In this document: one piece after another, positions 16,339 through 24,529 of the stretch
Layout: the number at the start of each line of letters is the position of its first letter
Numbering within the stretch: the first letter of the stretch is position 1
Assembly: GCA_016195385.1 (NCBI GenBank)
Contig: JACPZS010000033.1
Location: 1-43,440, forward strand
Reading direction: 5' to 3'
DNA length: 43,440 nt
DNA from: Verrucomicrobiota bacterium
GTDB taxonomy: Bacteria; Verrucomicrobiota; Verrucomicrobiia; Limisphaerales; JACPZS01
Position numbers and translations under genes: made by a program
Notes under the pieces: model-generated
Database searches by the model: none
Told to the model about the DNA's origin: nothing
Seen by the model: only the letters and a program-made list of their open reading frames with translations

Positions 16339-17679
16339 CTATCGCGGCGGTTTGATTATCCATGCGCGGCTGTCCTCGTGGCGTTCGGAAATGATGCGTT
16401 CCGGCAATCGCTTTGCCAGTCGGGAAAGATAGACTCCGCACGCCGTCGGCCATGACAGGAGCTTCCGCGCCTCGTGAGCACAACGGCTGTCTGCGCCGGT
16501 CAACTGGCTTTCAAGCTTCGCCGCCGTGCCGCGCCATGCGCCTGCCGCTGGCGTATTGAACAGCTCGCCGTCCAACAGGAGCAGGAGCTTTTGCTCTGGC
16601 GCGAGGCTGTTAATCGCTTCGATCAATTCGGGGTGATGATAGTGGACGATCCCAAAACGGCTACTTCGCAGTTCTGCGGGGATTGTCCACGTCGTCAGGA
16701 AGTGGACGAAGGCGGGCAACTCGCTTTGCAGTCGCCCCCAAAAAGCGGCGCGTTCCTCGTTGCTGTCCGTCGGCATCGGCATCGGGCGTTTGAACGCACG
16801 CAGCAACATGAGCTTGTCCTCCAAGCTGTCGTCCATCGGCGGCAATACCATCAAATTTTCTGGTTCGTCATTCACGGTGATCGTGATTCGCCAAAACGGA
16901 TTCAAAGTGATCGCCTGCCGACCTTTGGGGTGACAGCGTTGGGTTTCGTTGACAGTGACGTTCTTGATCTGCGCGCCAAAGTTGCGCCGCGCGCGGATGT
17001 CGGTGCTGCTCTGGTCATCTTCAATCATCAGGTGTTCCGCTTCAAACAAGTCCGCGTTGAAAGTCGTCTGCCCGGCCATGAATTGATACGGTTTTGCCGC
17101 GCGTCCCCCCATCAAGCTGGTGATGAGGTTTTGCAGAAGTGATTTGCCGCAGTCGTGCGGGCCGCAGAGCGCCAGGGCTTGGCCGGGGCGGGTGTGGCGC
17201 GCGAGCAAGGCTTCCACCGCGATTTTGAGCCAGCCGTAGAGGTAAGGCCGCTGGTCGCCTCCGCCGTCCACGAGCAAGCCATCGAGTAAACTGCCGAGTG
17301 TAGGCCATTCACCGGGAACCGGCGTCACGAGTCGGGGAGATTCAGCCACGAGAATCCGCTTTTCGCCAACGGTGTAGATTCCGGCATGATGTCCAGCGAG
17401 CGAGCCAGCGTAATGCACGTCCATCCGCCCTTGAATTTCAAGGAGGCGTTCGTCCAGCGGTGAGACGTGGCAACCGTCGGGTCGGTTCGGTGAGACGCCA
17501 GACGCGCGGAGCATCCGTTTGATTTGCGTCTCGTTCATCATGATCCAGCCGCCGCGCTCGTTGCGCGTCCAGTAGTTGCCCCGGTTGAAATCGAAATAGA
17601 CTTCGCGCGATTTGGGCGGTAGCGCCACCGCACCTGATTTCACGGCGGACGTTTCGTAAGGACTGGCGACGATGCTCAT
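16339..17679 (-). CDS. SF3-helicase/D5-like replication ATPase
   Basis: This 446-aa protein has a P-loop core typical of phage and plasmid SF3-type replication helicases. Walker A is GPHDCGKS (173-180), Walker B is HLMIEDD (216-222), followed by a motif-C-like WRITITVND where Asn senses the phosphate. The N-terminal 150 residues (YFDFNRGNYWTRNERGGWIM) resemble the DNA-binding/primase-associated part of such proteins. It probably unwinds DNA at the element's origin together with the upstream primase, whose stop overlaps this start as ATGA (17676-17679). The ATG at 17679 is chosen for that overlap. It is the last gene of the replication operon. Confidence 0.78.
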   Translation of the reverse strand: MSIVASPYETSAVKSGAVALPPKSREVYFDFNRGNYWTRNERGGWIMMNETQIKRMLRASGVSPNRPDGCHVSPLDERLLEIQGRMDVHYAGSLAGHHAGIYTVGEKRILVAESPRLVTPVPGEWPTLGSLLDGLLVDGGGDQRPYLYGWLKIAVEALLARHTRPGQALALCGPHDCGKSLLQNLITSLMGGRAAKPYQFMAGQTTFNADLFEAEHLMIEDDQSSTDIRARRNFGAQIKNVTVNETQRCHPKGRQAITLNPFWRITITVNDEPENLMVLPPMDDSLEDKLMLLRAFKRPMPMPTDSNEERAAFWGRLQSELPAFVHFLTTWTIPAELRSSRFGIVHYHHPELIEAINSLAPEQKLLLLLDGELFNTPAAGAWRGTAAKLESQLTGADSRCAHEARKLLSWPTACGVYLSRLAKRLPERIISERHEDSRAWIIKPPR

Positions 17680-18704
17680 GGCAGTAGCCTCCACGTCACC
17701 GGGTTGCGCTGATCGTCAGGGTGTAGTCCGTGAACAAATTCCCAAAGGTCGTTCACGCGCGAGCCATCGGTTTTTCGATAGGCGGAAAAATCGAACACGT
17801 CCACGCGGGCCGCGTCCGCCGATTGAAGTTGAGTCAGCCACCTGGCCGCGCCTTTGAGTCCCGCGCCCTCGGCATGGGCGAAGATGCGAACATGCTTGCC
17901 ACGAAAGAGCGTGAGTGCGTCCGCATGAATTTCCGGCGACGATGAGAGCATCGCCACGGGGACGCAGCGCGCATCGCGTTTGGCGTGATGACTCGCCTGC
18001 TCCCACAGCGCGACGTAATGCGCCGCGAGAAAATCGGGCAAGCCTTCCATGAGCGCAATGCTGGCAAAATTCTGCGCTTCCGCGATGCCGAGCGGCCATT
18101 GCTTTTGACTACCTTTTACAGAATGACTTTTCCGCTCAACGAGTGAAGTGCCGGGGACGGCGGGAAACGGTTCGCCATCCATGCGGCGCAGCTCGAGTAC
18201 GCGACCGCTGGCGTCCGTGACGCCGTGGCAATCGAAACCACGCCACGAGCCAAACACGAGCAGACCGCGCTCGCTGGCCCATTCCAAGCCTTCGCAATGA
18301 TACGGCCGCATCTTAGCCAGCCGTTGAATTTGTTCCGCTGTGCCGGGGCCAAAGCCGCTGCGATCCGGCAATGGCCGGGCGACTGGCGCAGGCGTCGGCG
18401 CAAACTTCGCCGTGCGAAAAATGGGAGCACGTTCGCTGTCCTCCAAAAGATGACCGCGCGGCTTGGCGTGGCGGGCTTTGTCCGCGCTCGTGAGTTTGTG
18501 CCGCAACTCGGCTTCGCTCCACGGCGGTTGACAGGTTTGATTCCACGCCACGAGCAACGGCAGCGCGTCCGCTGGCGTCAACGCGAAACCGTTCACCAGA
18601 ATGCACGCGGCGTGAAATGTGGCATCGTGCCCGCCGCTGCCAGCGATTGCGCCGGGGATGCGCGCGACATAGGCGCGGGCGCGTTCGATTGGTTGAAGGT
18701 TCAT
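17676..18704 (-). CDS. Primase with PriCT-like and Toprim-like domains
   Basis: This 342-aa protein has an N-terminal PriCT-like segment (residues about 8-75, including GSGGHDATFHAACIL and PPWSEAELRHKL), as found in phage and plasmid primases. A Toprim-like domain follows: ASIALMEGLPDFLAAHY supplies the conserved Glu. The usual second motif Asp-x-Asp is replaced by AHAEGAG, an atypical metal site. It may prime replication of the element, or act only as a helicase partner if the Toprim site is dead. It is coupled by ATGA overlaps to the gene before (18701-18704) and after (17676-17679). The ATG at 18704 fits the upstream overlap; longer frames lack similarity. Confidence 0.75.
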   Translation of the reverse strand: MNLQPIERARAYVARIPGAIAGSGGHDATFHAACILVNGFALTPADALPLLVAWNQTCQPPWSEAELRHKLTSADKARHAKPRGHLLEDSERAPIFRTAKFAPTPAPVARPLPDRSGFGPGTAEQIQRLAKMRPYHCEGLEWASERGLLVFGSWRGFDCHGVTDASGRVLELRRMDGEPFPAVPGTSLVERKSHSVKGSQKQWPLGIAEAQNFASIALMEGLPDFLAAHYVALWEQASHHAKRDARCVPVAMLSSSPEIHADALTLFRGKHVRIFAHAEGAGLKGAARWLTQLQSADAARVDVFDFSAYRKTDGSRVNDLWEFVHGLHPDDQRNPVTWRLLP

Positions 18705-18910
18705 CGGTTCAACTCCGTCTTTTTTCCGGCCTCCAAAATTTCCGCGAAAACCACCGGGAGTATTTCCGAGACGTGACGCCAAGTCCGGTTAGAATTGACG
18801 GGGACGGTGTAGGTCGTTACCCTCACGTTGTTGCAGTTTTCAACGCGCTCCGTGTCTTCAAGCCGGAGCGCCCTTCTTTTATCGGGGCGTCTTCTGCTCG
18901 CGGAATTCAT
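18701..18910 (-). CDS. Small basic protein of the island replication operon
   Basis: This 69-aa protein begins MNSASRRRPDKRRALRLEDT. Its basic N-terminus would suit nucleic-acid binding, and its C-terminal half is hydrophobic-amphipathic (HVSEILPVVFAEILEAG). No known family was recognised. ATGA overlaps at both ends, with the HTH-like gene before and the primase after, make it a credible coding gene despite its size. It may help replication initiation or regulate the operon. Confidence 0.6.
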   Translation of the reverse strand: MNSASRRRPDKRRALRLEDTERVENCNNVRVTTYTVPVNSNRTWRHVSEILPVVFAEILEAGKKTELNR

Positions 18911-19314
18911 TTCAAGTCCTCCGCTAAAACTCTCGAAAGCTCGGCGTCTGGTGTGGCTTCTGGTTCAGAGACAGTCGCTCCCGTTTCAAGGTGGGCGCGA
19001 AGAAATGAAATTAAATCCTCTGCGACGATCAACCTCACTCCGCGTTTCGCGCCACGTTGCCGCAGGCAGATTGACTTCACGAGTGGTCGATGGCCGTTCG
19101 CTTCAGTGCCCAATATAAGACTGTTGAGATAACTTCGCGAAAGCCCGCTGAACGGGCAGAGGGTGCCCGGCTTGGGCAGCCTTAGAAATTCCGGGCGGAG
19201 CATCGCTCCGACCCTGCCGAGATTTTCAGTGAGGTTTCCGACATTGGCCGCTGTCGGAAGCGGGGCGATTGTGTTCTTGGCGTCGCCCGCCGTTTCTATT
19301 GATGCGTTTTGCAT
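18907..19314 (-). CDS. HTH/excisionase-like DNA-binding protein
   Basis: This 135-aa protein has a C-terminal half that looks like a winged helix-turn-helix of the MerR/excisionase type: LCPFSGLSRSYLNSLIL (recognition region), then basic VKSICLRQRGAKRGVRLI and an AEDLISFLRAHL helix. Such small proteins control excision or early transcription of integrated elements. The ATG at 19314 is preferred; an in-frame TTG at 19335 would add seven residues. The stop overlaps the next gene as ATGA. It heads the four-gene replication operon, 35-56 bases after the unknown gene that ends at 19371. Confidence 0.6.
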   Translation of the reverse strand: MQNASIETAGDAKNTIAPLPTAANVGNLTENLGRVGAMLRPEFLRLPKPGTLCPFSGLSRSYLNSLILGTEANGHRPLVKSICLRQRGAKRGVRLIVAEDLISFLRAHLETGATVSEPEATPDAELSRVLAEDLK

Positions 19315-19370
19315 TGCGCCCGCATCATTGAACAACGGCGATCAAAGAATGGGTAAGTGGGGCAAAGCTA

Positions 19371-20246
19371 TTACTTACCCATTTCGCGAAAAAGTGAGTC
19401 ATCAGGTAATTCTGCCGGAATTTGCAAAGCAAGTTCTGCCATGAAAGGCAGGGAAGCTTCGTCCTTGTTGCCTTCGTCTCGTGGACGTCCTGCTTTGGTG
19501 TTCCTCACTCGTAATCCCAAAACGCTTTTGCAGTGAGTGCTCATCCGGTCTGCCGTCTCAAATGGCCGTAATTCGGGGGAGTCAAATTTCCGATTTGCGA
19601 CCAGCCATACGCCGCGGTAATTCCAGTTGCCGCATTGAACGATTGGCCAAATCGACATGAGCCACGCATCTAGCAAGGGATACTTCCACCCCGCAGGGCG
19701 TGGCTTTTCCGCCCACCGGACGAAAGCTTGATAAGCCTTGGGAGAACAATTCTTCGATTCTCGTAAAAAAGTTTTGAGCAAAATGTTATCGCTGTCGCGC
19801 ACTCGCTCAGACAGCAGCAATCCGGCGAAAGATGCCGAGGCTATTTCTTTGTTCTCAAACTTCTGGGCAGGGCATTCTTTCAACGAAAGGTAAATGTAAA
19901 ATCTCAAGCGCGCCGCAGCCCACTCGTGTATCCGAACGTAATATGTGCGAGCCAATTTTGGATCCTCGAACGACGCGGCAATACGTGCTTCCCAATCGGG
20001 ACGTAGCAGTGCCAGTTCGTTTTTGAAGCACGAAACCGCGAAGCTGCGGGATTCGTTCTCCGGCCTGAAACGTTGCAAAGGTTCGGCTTCAAATTCTTGA
20101 TAAATCTTCGCCCAGTTGTTCAGCGTGGTGAGCCACTTGGAGCAGATTTCAGGAATTTCGACGCGATCCGCCGGAGGGAAAGGCGATCCACTTTGATGCG
20201 TTTGGATCAAACTGCCTGGCACTATTTGAGGCTTGGTGCGCTTCAT
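19371..20246 (-). CDS. Hypothetical island protein (291 aa)
   Basis: This largely helical, Trp- and Arg-rich protein starts MKRTKPQIVPG and has no recognised domain, signal peptide or membrane segment. Notable stretches are YYVRIHEWAAARLRFYIY (about 100-118), KYPLLDAWLMSIWPIVQCGNW (21 residues, near 195-215) and a basic KAGRPRDEGNK near the C-terminus. Its ATG overlaps the stop of the zinc-ribbon gene as ATGA (20243-20246), so the two are probably made together and may act together. GC content is lower than in flanking host genes, in keeping with cargo of the element. Confidence 0.6.
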   Translation of the reverse strand: MKRTKPQIVPGSLIQTHQSGSPFPPADRVEIPEICSKWLTTLNNWAKIYQEFEAEPLQRFRPENESRSFAVSCFKNELALLRPDWEARIAASFEDPKLARTYYVRIHEWAAARLRFYIYLSLKECPAQKFENKEIASASFAGLLLSERVRDSDNILLKTFLRESKNCSPKAYQAFVRWAEKPRPAGWKYPLLDAWLMSIWPIVQCGNWNYRGVWLVANRKFDSPELRPFETADRMSTHCKSVLGLRVRNTKAGRPRDEGNKDEASLPFMAELALQIPAELPDDSLFREMGK

Positions 20247-21322
20247 CCAGCTAAGGCAAAGTTGAGCACTCCACAAACTATGTCGCCGTTTTTGTCGTTG
20301 TGATATTTGACCATCTTCGGCTTGTCCTTGCCGTTCTCGGTGAACGCCAGCGCGTTGAGCCGTGTCTCTTTTTCGAGGATTTTCGCGAGTTTGATTGCGA
20401 ACGATTTCCGGTCGCCGGAGAAAATTAGCCGCTGGTTTGTGATCACCAGATTTCCGTCGCTGACAGGCACAACGCCGGTTTCACTCACAAGTTGCCCACG
20501 GTGCTTGCCGACGTTAAAGCTAACACCTTTGGCGACTCGGAATCTCACGCCCGCAGAACCGCCTTCGTAACGGCGGCTGACAACTCTAATTTCGTGAAGA
20601 ACGCCCGGCTCGACCCACAGGACTTTTTCCCCTTTTTGCAAGACGATGCCAAGGTTCTCAAAATTTTCCGTGATTCCATTTCGCAGGTTGGCGATAATGC
20701 CATCGATCCACTCTTGGCGCTTGCGCGCGCGTTCCGCTTCGATCCGCAGACGTTCCGCTTCTTCATGCGCCTTGCGCTGTTTGCGCTGTTCCAGTTTGTT
20801 GGAAATCCAGCCGAAAACTCCATTGCCTGTTGACCGCGTACTTGGGACAAGCTCGCCGGTGTGTGGTTGAAACAGCAGCGTCTCCAAGCCGCAATGCGGG
20901 CAGGTCGCGTTTTGATCAACCAACTCCGGCGGATATTCAATCGCGACTGAGCAATGGTTACAGGGACATGACAGTAAATTCTCCGCGCTGGTTGGATCAG
21001 ACAAAACGGGTGGCGGGACTGGCGGCGGAGCGACAGCCTCGTTGAGCGAGACTTCTTCGCCAGATTCGAGCAGTTCCTTGGCTCCCCGATAAGTTAGGTT
21101 CGGTGGAATATCTTTCCCGCGAGCTTCCAACGCTTGCAACTGTTCCTCAGCCGCTGGCCGGTTCTGATACGCCGCCTCAATTTCGGGAAACTGGCTGACG
21201 CACTGGTCAAGCGCATCGCTGGCTTGCGCCTTGGTTATTCCTTCGTCCCAGGTGCAACCGAAGAAGCGCAGCTTTGCTTTCTGTCTTTCAGTCGCTGGAT
21301 CGGTTCCCCACTCGGCGCTCAT
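20243..21322 (-). CDS. Zinc-ribbon, coiled-coil and PH-like domain protein
   Basis: This 359-aa protein has four visible parts. The N-terminal 90 residues (TERQKAKLRFFGCTWDEGIT) resemble a small helical module. A Pro-rich linker (98-110) follows. Next comes a four-cysteine zinc ribbon, C121-x2-C124 and C141-x2-C144. A charged coiled coil (about 175-205) then leads to a C-terminal beta-rich region (about 225-335) ending in NLVITNQRLIFSGDRKSFAI, the pattern of bacterial PH-like domains. The start at 21322 is chosen because upstream in-frame sequence is low-complexity basic. It is translationally coupled to the 291-aa gene. Function is unknown; zinc ribbon plus PH-like domain suggests a sensor or scaffold rather than an enzyme. 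Confidence 0.65.
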   Translation of the reverse strand: MSAEWGTDPATERQKAKLRFFGCTWDEGITKAQASDALDQCVSQFPEIEAAYQNRPAAEEQLQALEARGKDIPPNLTYRGAKELLESGEEVSLNEAVAPPPVPPPVLSDPTSAENLLSCPCNHCSVAIEYPPELVDQNATCPHCGLETLLFQPHTGELVPSTRSTGNGVFGWISNKLEQRKQRKAHEEAERLRIEAERARKRQEWIDGIIANLRNGITENFENLGIVLQKGEKVLWVEPGVLHEIRVVSRRYEGGSAGVRFRVAKGVSFNVGKHRGQLVSETGVVPVSDGNLVITNQRLIFSGDRKSFAIKLAKILEKETRLNALAFTENGKDKPKMVKYHNDKNGDIVCGVLNFALAG

Positions 21323-21347
21323 ACCTGATTCTTTGCTCGCACAAGCG

Positions 21348-21373
21348 CGCAAGGTGTTAAGCTCGTGGTGAGT
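21348..21373. repeat. Internal direct repeat of the island, copy 1
   Basis: These 26 bp (CGCAAGGTGTTAAGCTCG followed by TGGTGAGT) match 24835-24860 at 24 positions. The sequence lies just upstream of the zinc-ribbon gene. Its role is unknown. Confidence 0.5.
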
Positions 21374-21383
21374 CTGGCCGTGG

Positions 21384-21749
21384 TCATGTGCCGCGCGTGT
21401 TCTTTTCGATGGCTTCCAGCAACGTGTCCGCTCGTTGGTGCCAGGTATTTGCAGCGTCGAGTTGCGCCTTGGTGATTTCGCTGTCCCCCTTCTCAGTCGT
21501 CGCGATGGCATCTAGCGATGACCTGAGAAGTTTTAGTAGTTCGAGCCGAGCCATGTCCATCTCAGCGCGTAGATGGTTAAGCTCTTTCAACTGCTCGTTC
21601 ATCTTGGCAATGACGAGAAACGGGAAGATAATCCAGACGATAGAGATAACCAACGCAAGTATCCCCAAGACCAAGACAAGCACGGCACCCAAGCCTCCCG
21701 CTACCGCTTCTGGATCCAAGGCTGTAGCAGCCAGCAATTCAAAGTTCAT
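21384..21749 (-). CDS. Small membrane-anchored coiled-coil protein
   Basis: This 121-aa protein has one long hydrophobic segment (about 18-48, GGLGAVLVLVLGILALVISI and on). It is followed by a charged coiled coil (MNEQLKELNHLRAEMDMARLEL, 50-75) and a helical tail. A good ribosome site (AAAGGA, six bases before the ATG) supports the start at 21749. It lies between the secreted Sel1 gene and the zinc-ribbon gene on the same strand. No family was recognised; the topology would suit a membrane scaffold or a small effector. Confidence 0.6.
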   Translation of the reverse strand: MNFELLAATALDPEAVAGGLGAVLVLVLGILALVISIVWIIFPFLVIAKMNEQLKELNHLRAEMDMARLELLKLLRSSLDAIATTEKGDSEITKAQLDAANTWHQRADTLLEAIEKNTRGT

Positions 21750-21818
21750 TTTTCATCCTTTACGGCATTTCATTCGCAACTTCTTGATTTTTGACGGGCG
21801 TTTCGGTGACGAGGCTTT

Positions 21819-22622
21819 TCACTTCATCGCCTCAAGTTTTTTCTTTGCGGGCAGGAAGTTTTGATCGGCGGCAGTTTGAAGCCACCGCTTTCCAACGGCT
21901 TCATCCTTTTCGACGCCATCGCCGGTCAGATAGCGGATGCCCAAATCGTATTGAGCTTGAGCCGAGCCGTCGGCAGCGCGCAGCTTTTGAAACTCAAGCG
22001 CTTTCTGATCGGCGGTTTCTTTCTTCGCCGCCTCTTTCGCTTGTCGTTCTGCTAGCACCTCTTGTTGTTTTGCCAGCGCCTCGTTCGCACGCTCTGTTTG
22101 TTTATTCCGTAAAGCCAGAGCTACGCGCTCCCATACTTCCTGTGAAACTGGGACTCCCCAATCGTATAGGGGCATCGTGTGCCCGTAAGTGTTGGTGATC
22201 CCTACGCGCATCGCGAACGCGCGGACACGACTACCATCAACAATCGTGCGATGCCTGGAGTAATTCCTCAAAAACAAATAATTGCCGGGATAGTCTTTTC
22301 CATTGTCCAAGACCAAGCCATCTGTCCGATTTTGAAGGCTCTTTCCGAAGATTAGATCCCAACTCCCCGCACGGACTGGCTGCTCATAATCGCGCTGAAT
22401 CCAAACCTGCGGCTCCTGAATAATGTAGTTTGTGCCACCGATGGTGCGAATGTCATCTTCCAACTCGAGAGCATCTTGTGCGGCCGACGGCTCCGCGCCG
22501 CGACCAACTGTACCACCAATAAACACTCCGATGCTTCGCAAGTCCGCTTGCGCAAAAACTTGGGCGGCGCATACGGAGAAAGCGAGCGCCGTGGCAATGT
22601 ACTTCGATGGTGTTGACTTCAT
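21819..22622 (-). CDS. Secreted protein with C-terminal Sel1 repeat
   Basis: This 267-aa protein has a signal peptide (MKSTPSKYIATALAFSV, with cleavage likely near CAAQVFA-QA). The central region (40-150; WIQRDYEQPVRAGSWDLIFG, FLRNYSRHRTIVDG) is unrecognised. A Lys/Ala/Glu-rich helix follows (175-205), then at the C-terminus a Sel1-like repeat (AQAQYDLGIRYLTGDGVEKD, VGKRWLQTAADQ). Sel1 repeats bind other proteins. A ribosome site AAGGGA lies before the ATG. It is the first gene of the minus-strand cargo run and is divergent from 22768. Confidence 0.68.
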   Translation of the reverse strand: MKSTPSKYIATALAFSVCAAQVFAQADLRSIGVFIGGTVGRGAEPSAAQDALELEDDIRTIGGTNYIIQEPQVWIQRDYEQPVRAGSWDLIFGKSLQNRTDGLVLDNGKDYPGNYLFLRNYSRHRTIVDGSRVRAFAMRVGITNTYGHTMPLYDWGVPVSQEVWERVALALRNKQTERANEALAKQQEVLAERQAKEAAKKETADQKALEFQKLRAADGSAQAQYDLGIRYLTGDGVEKDEAVGKRWLQTAADQNFLPAKKKLEAMK

Positions 22623-22767
22623 ACGCTCGTCCCTTTTTTCACCGTGGCAGGGTGTCAGGAATGTTCGCCCGTGTCACTTGGATTTTGCGTCGTTCGCAAC
22701 AGGCAGAAGTCCACCGCACGAAAGAATTTTCGGTGACAAGGGCCAGCAGACGAAGTATGAGGAACCC

Positions 22768-23127
22768 ATGAGCAATTGCCCTGACGCGATCGGTTTGCAG
22801 CAAATCGGTGCAGCGACGCTGGAGGAATTTGACCGGCGCGTCGCCAACATTCCGCAAGACCTTTGCGCGCCTTTTCACCATGAAGCCGGAAGGCTCGAAA
22901 CCGAATTGCTGACGATTTACAAGTTCGTGGCGATGGGAGCCCGAAACGAGCAGGATTTAGCGGCGGTAGCGGCAAGCTGGAAGCTCATGGTGGAGATGTG
23001 TGATGACGCCGCCCGGAGACTGGCTGAACTCAACCAGCAACATCCGGCTTGTGGCGCGGACATTTATTTTGATCGGATGCTGGATTTGCGGAATAAATGC
23101 GAACGCCTGAAGAAGATGCACCATTAA
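22768..23127 (+). CDS. Hypothetical helical island protein (119 aa)
   Basis: The start at 22768 follows a ribosome-site-like TGAGGAA. The product (MSNCPDAIGLQQIGAATLEEF...) is predicted mostly helical, with EAGRLETELLTIYKFVAMGA and a closing RMLDLRNKCERLKKMHH. No signal or membrane segment and no known family were seen. The gene overlaps the next by 31 bases. It is on the opposite strand to the cargo genes before it, so a divergent promoter must lie in 22623-22767. Confidence 0.5.
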   Translation: MSNCPDAIGLQQIGAATLEEFDRRVANIPQDLCAPFHHEAGRLETELLTIYKFVAMGARNEQDLAAVAASWKLMVEMCDDAARRLAELNQQHPACGADIYFDRMLDLRNKCERLKKMHH

Positions 23128-23369
23128 CGCCGCCGGAAAGGGAGATTGCGGCGCTGGCGAAATTGTACGACCGCTTCGCGCATTCGCTCGATCCGTTTTC
23201 GGCTGGACGTGATGAGGCGGAGGCGACGTTCATGCAGTCCATCGCGGATTGGTATGACAGCCTCGACCCGCCAAAGCCAACGCTGCACGAATTTAGGAAG
23301 GGCGTAATCGTCCGCTGCAAAAAGCACCTTTCGGCTTCGGACAAGCCTTCAGCTATTCCACCAGGTTAG
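23097..23369 (+). CDS. Hypothetical small island protein (90 aa)
   Basis: It starts inside the previous gene in another frame (MRTPEEDAPLTPPEREIAAL...) and continues for 240 bases beyond it. The product is acidic at the N-terminus, with a helical core (ALAKLYDRFAHSLDPF, EATFMQSIADWYDSL) and a basic end. Its length beyond the overlap and its protein-like composition support coding. It converges with the broken vapC. No family was recognised. Confidence 0.45.
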   Translation: MRTPEEDAPLTPPEREIAALAKLYDRFAHSLDPFSAGRDEAEATFMQSIADWYDSLDPPKPTLHEFRKGVIVRCKKHLSASDKPSAIPPG

Positions 23370-23746
23370 CGACGCGCCTTCGTTTTATCACCGGGATCAC
23401 ATGCGGAGAAGAAACGCTTCGACACGCGCGCTGGTGGTCGTCTGCGGTTGCCCTCCGCCTTCAGGGTTCGCGCCCTGGCGTGCAAGTCCGCCGATGCGAC
23501 CGGCGTGGGCACCAAAAAGCCGCTGGCGATGTCGCTCTCCACGTCCTGCCACAGCGCATCGCGCTCCGCCGGAGTGATGCGCTGGCGCTGGATAGCGCGG
23601 TTGAAGGCGTTGCGCAATTCGAGATGCGCCAGCGGGGTGAGCGGCAAAGGCTGCTGTTTGGATCCCAAAGCCTCGTCCGCTGCCTTCGAGGTCGCTTCCT
23701 CCAAGTAGAGGGAGGCGAGGAAGCTGGTGTCGGCAAAGGCTACCAC
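23366..23746 (-). pseudogene. Truncated VapC-type PIN toxin
   Basis: The first 95 residues are a PIN-domain RNase: VAFADTSFLASLYL carries Asp6 and LAHLELRNAF carries Glu43, as in VapC toxins. After LHARARTLKAEG the frame turns into a basic tail (NRRRPPARVSKRFF). The expected region with the third and fourth acidic residues (the D-x-x-H/AA helix) is missing. About 35-45 residues of the fold are absent, so the nuclease is probably dead. It starts with GTG at 23746 and overlaps the antitoxin stop by seven bases, an intact operon arrangement. Confidence 0.6.
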
Positions 23747-23988
23747 TCGTAGCTCTCCCGTTCCTCCGCAATGATGTTGCCCGGCAAAACACGGTCGCCG
23801 AAGACCCGTTTGCGCCGCGCCTCAAAGTCCGGCAGTTGGAATTTCTTTGGCTTCGCAGGTCGTGGAGGCGGCGAAAGAAGAGCGACGACTTTGCCTTTTT
23901 TGACGATCTCGACCTGCTCGCCATCGGTGATCCAATTCAAGACACTGCCGAAGTCATGGCGGAGTTGGCGGACATTCGCGGTTTTCAT
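23740..23988 (-). CDS. Phd/YefM-type antitoxin
   Basis: This 82-aa protein starts MKTANVRQLRHDFGSVLNWI, the Phd/YefM N-terminal DNA-binding pattern, followed by DGEQVEIVKKGKVVALLSPP. The C-terminal part (LPDFEARRKRVFGDRVLPG) would bind the toxin. An in-frame ATG three codons upstream (23997) is possible. Toxin and antitoxin overlap. Because the toxin is truncated, this gene may persist as a solitary regulator. Confidence 0.75.
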   Translation of the reverse strand: MKTANVRQLRHDFGSVLNWITDGEQVEIVKKGKVVALLSPPPRPAKPKKFQLPDFEARRKRVFGDRVLPGNIIAEERESYEW

Positions 23989-24103
23989 GTTGCACACGGT
24001 TGTTGCACAGCCACGCTAGGCCGCGTGTCGAGGCGCGTCAACGGCGTTTACGGGCGCTCAGGCGACGGCGGCTTTCAACACCGCGTCAACGGCAAGCCCC
24101 GGC

Positions 24104-24529
24104 CTACGCTTGGGGAAGCTCCTTGAACGGGTTGAACACTTTCAGTCCCGGTCGCTGGAAATCCCGGTCGTTGCCCGTCACGATGGTCAGCCCGTGGCGG
24201 CGCGCCGTCGCGGCAATGTAACTGTCTTCCACCGGCATCCGCTGTCCGGCTTGTTCAAGTAAAAATTTCTGGTCGGCCCACACATGCGCCGTGCCGACAT
24301 TGAAGGACAGGATTCTGCCTTCCATCGCTTCGATGCTCTGTGTCAGCCAGGCTTGCAACCGCGTCCGCGCCCGGCCCTCTTTGGTGCGAATCCAATAGGC
24401 CACTTGCGCGAGGACGACTGTGCTCGTGTAACACTCCGCCTGCTCGCGTTCCAGCCACGAGACGACGGCGCGATTGCCGTTCGTTTTCACCGGCTGGCAG
24501 AGCACGTCCGTATCGAGCAACCAGCTCAT
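24104..24529 (-). CDS. PIN-domain toxin (VapC/FitB type)
   Basis: This 141-aa PIN protein starts MSWLLDTDVLCQP (Asp6) and has VEDSYIAATARRHG (Asp102) and TGNDRDFQRPGLKVFNPF (Asp121, Asp123) near the end. PIN toxins cleave tRNA or other RNA with bound Mg. The second conserved acidic residue, normally Glu in a LxELxxG context, appears as Gln42 in VVLAQVAYWI, so activity may be reduced. The start overlaps the antitoxin stop as ATGA (24526-24529). The open frame continues upstream, but that part is antitoxin DNA read in another frame. Confidence 0.82.
   Translation of the reverse strand: MSWLLDTDVLCQPVKTNGNRAVVSWLEREQAECYTSTVVLAQVAYWIRTKEGRARTRLQAWLTQSIEAMEGRILSFNVGTAHVWADQKFLLEQAGQRMPVEDSYIAATARRHGLTIVTGNDRDFQRPGLKVFNPFKELPQA

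Noticed and set aside
16034..16483. 149-aa minus-strand frame at the island's left end
   Set aside because: It overlaps the 3' end of the SF3-like ATPase gene in another frame and shows no domain.
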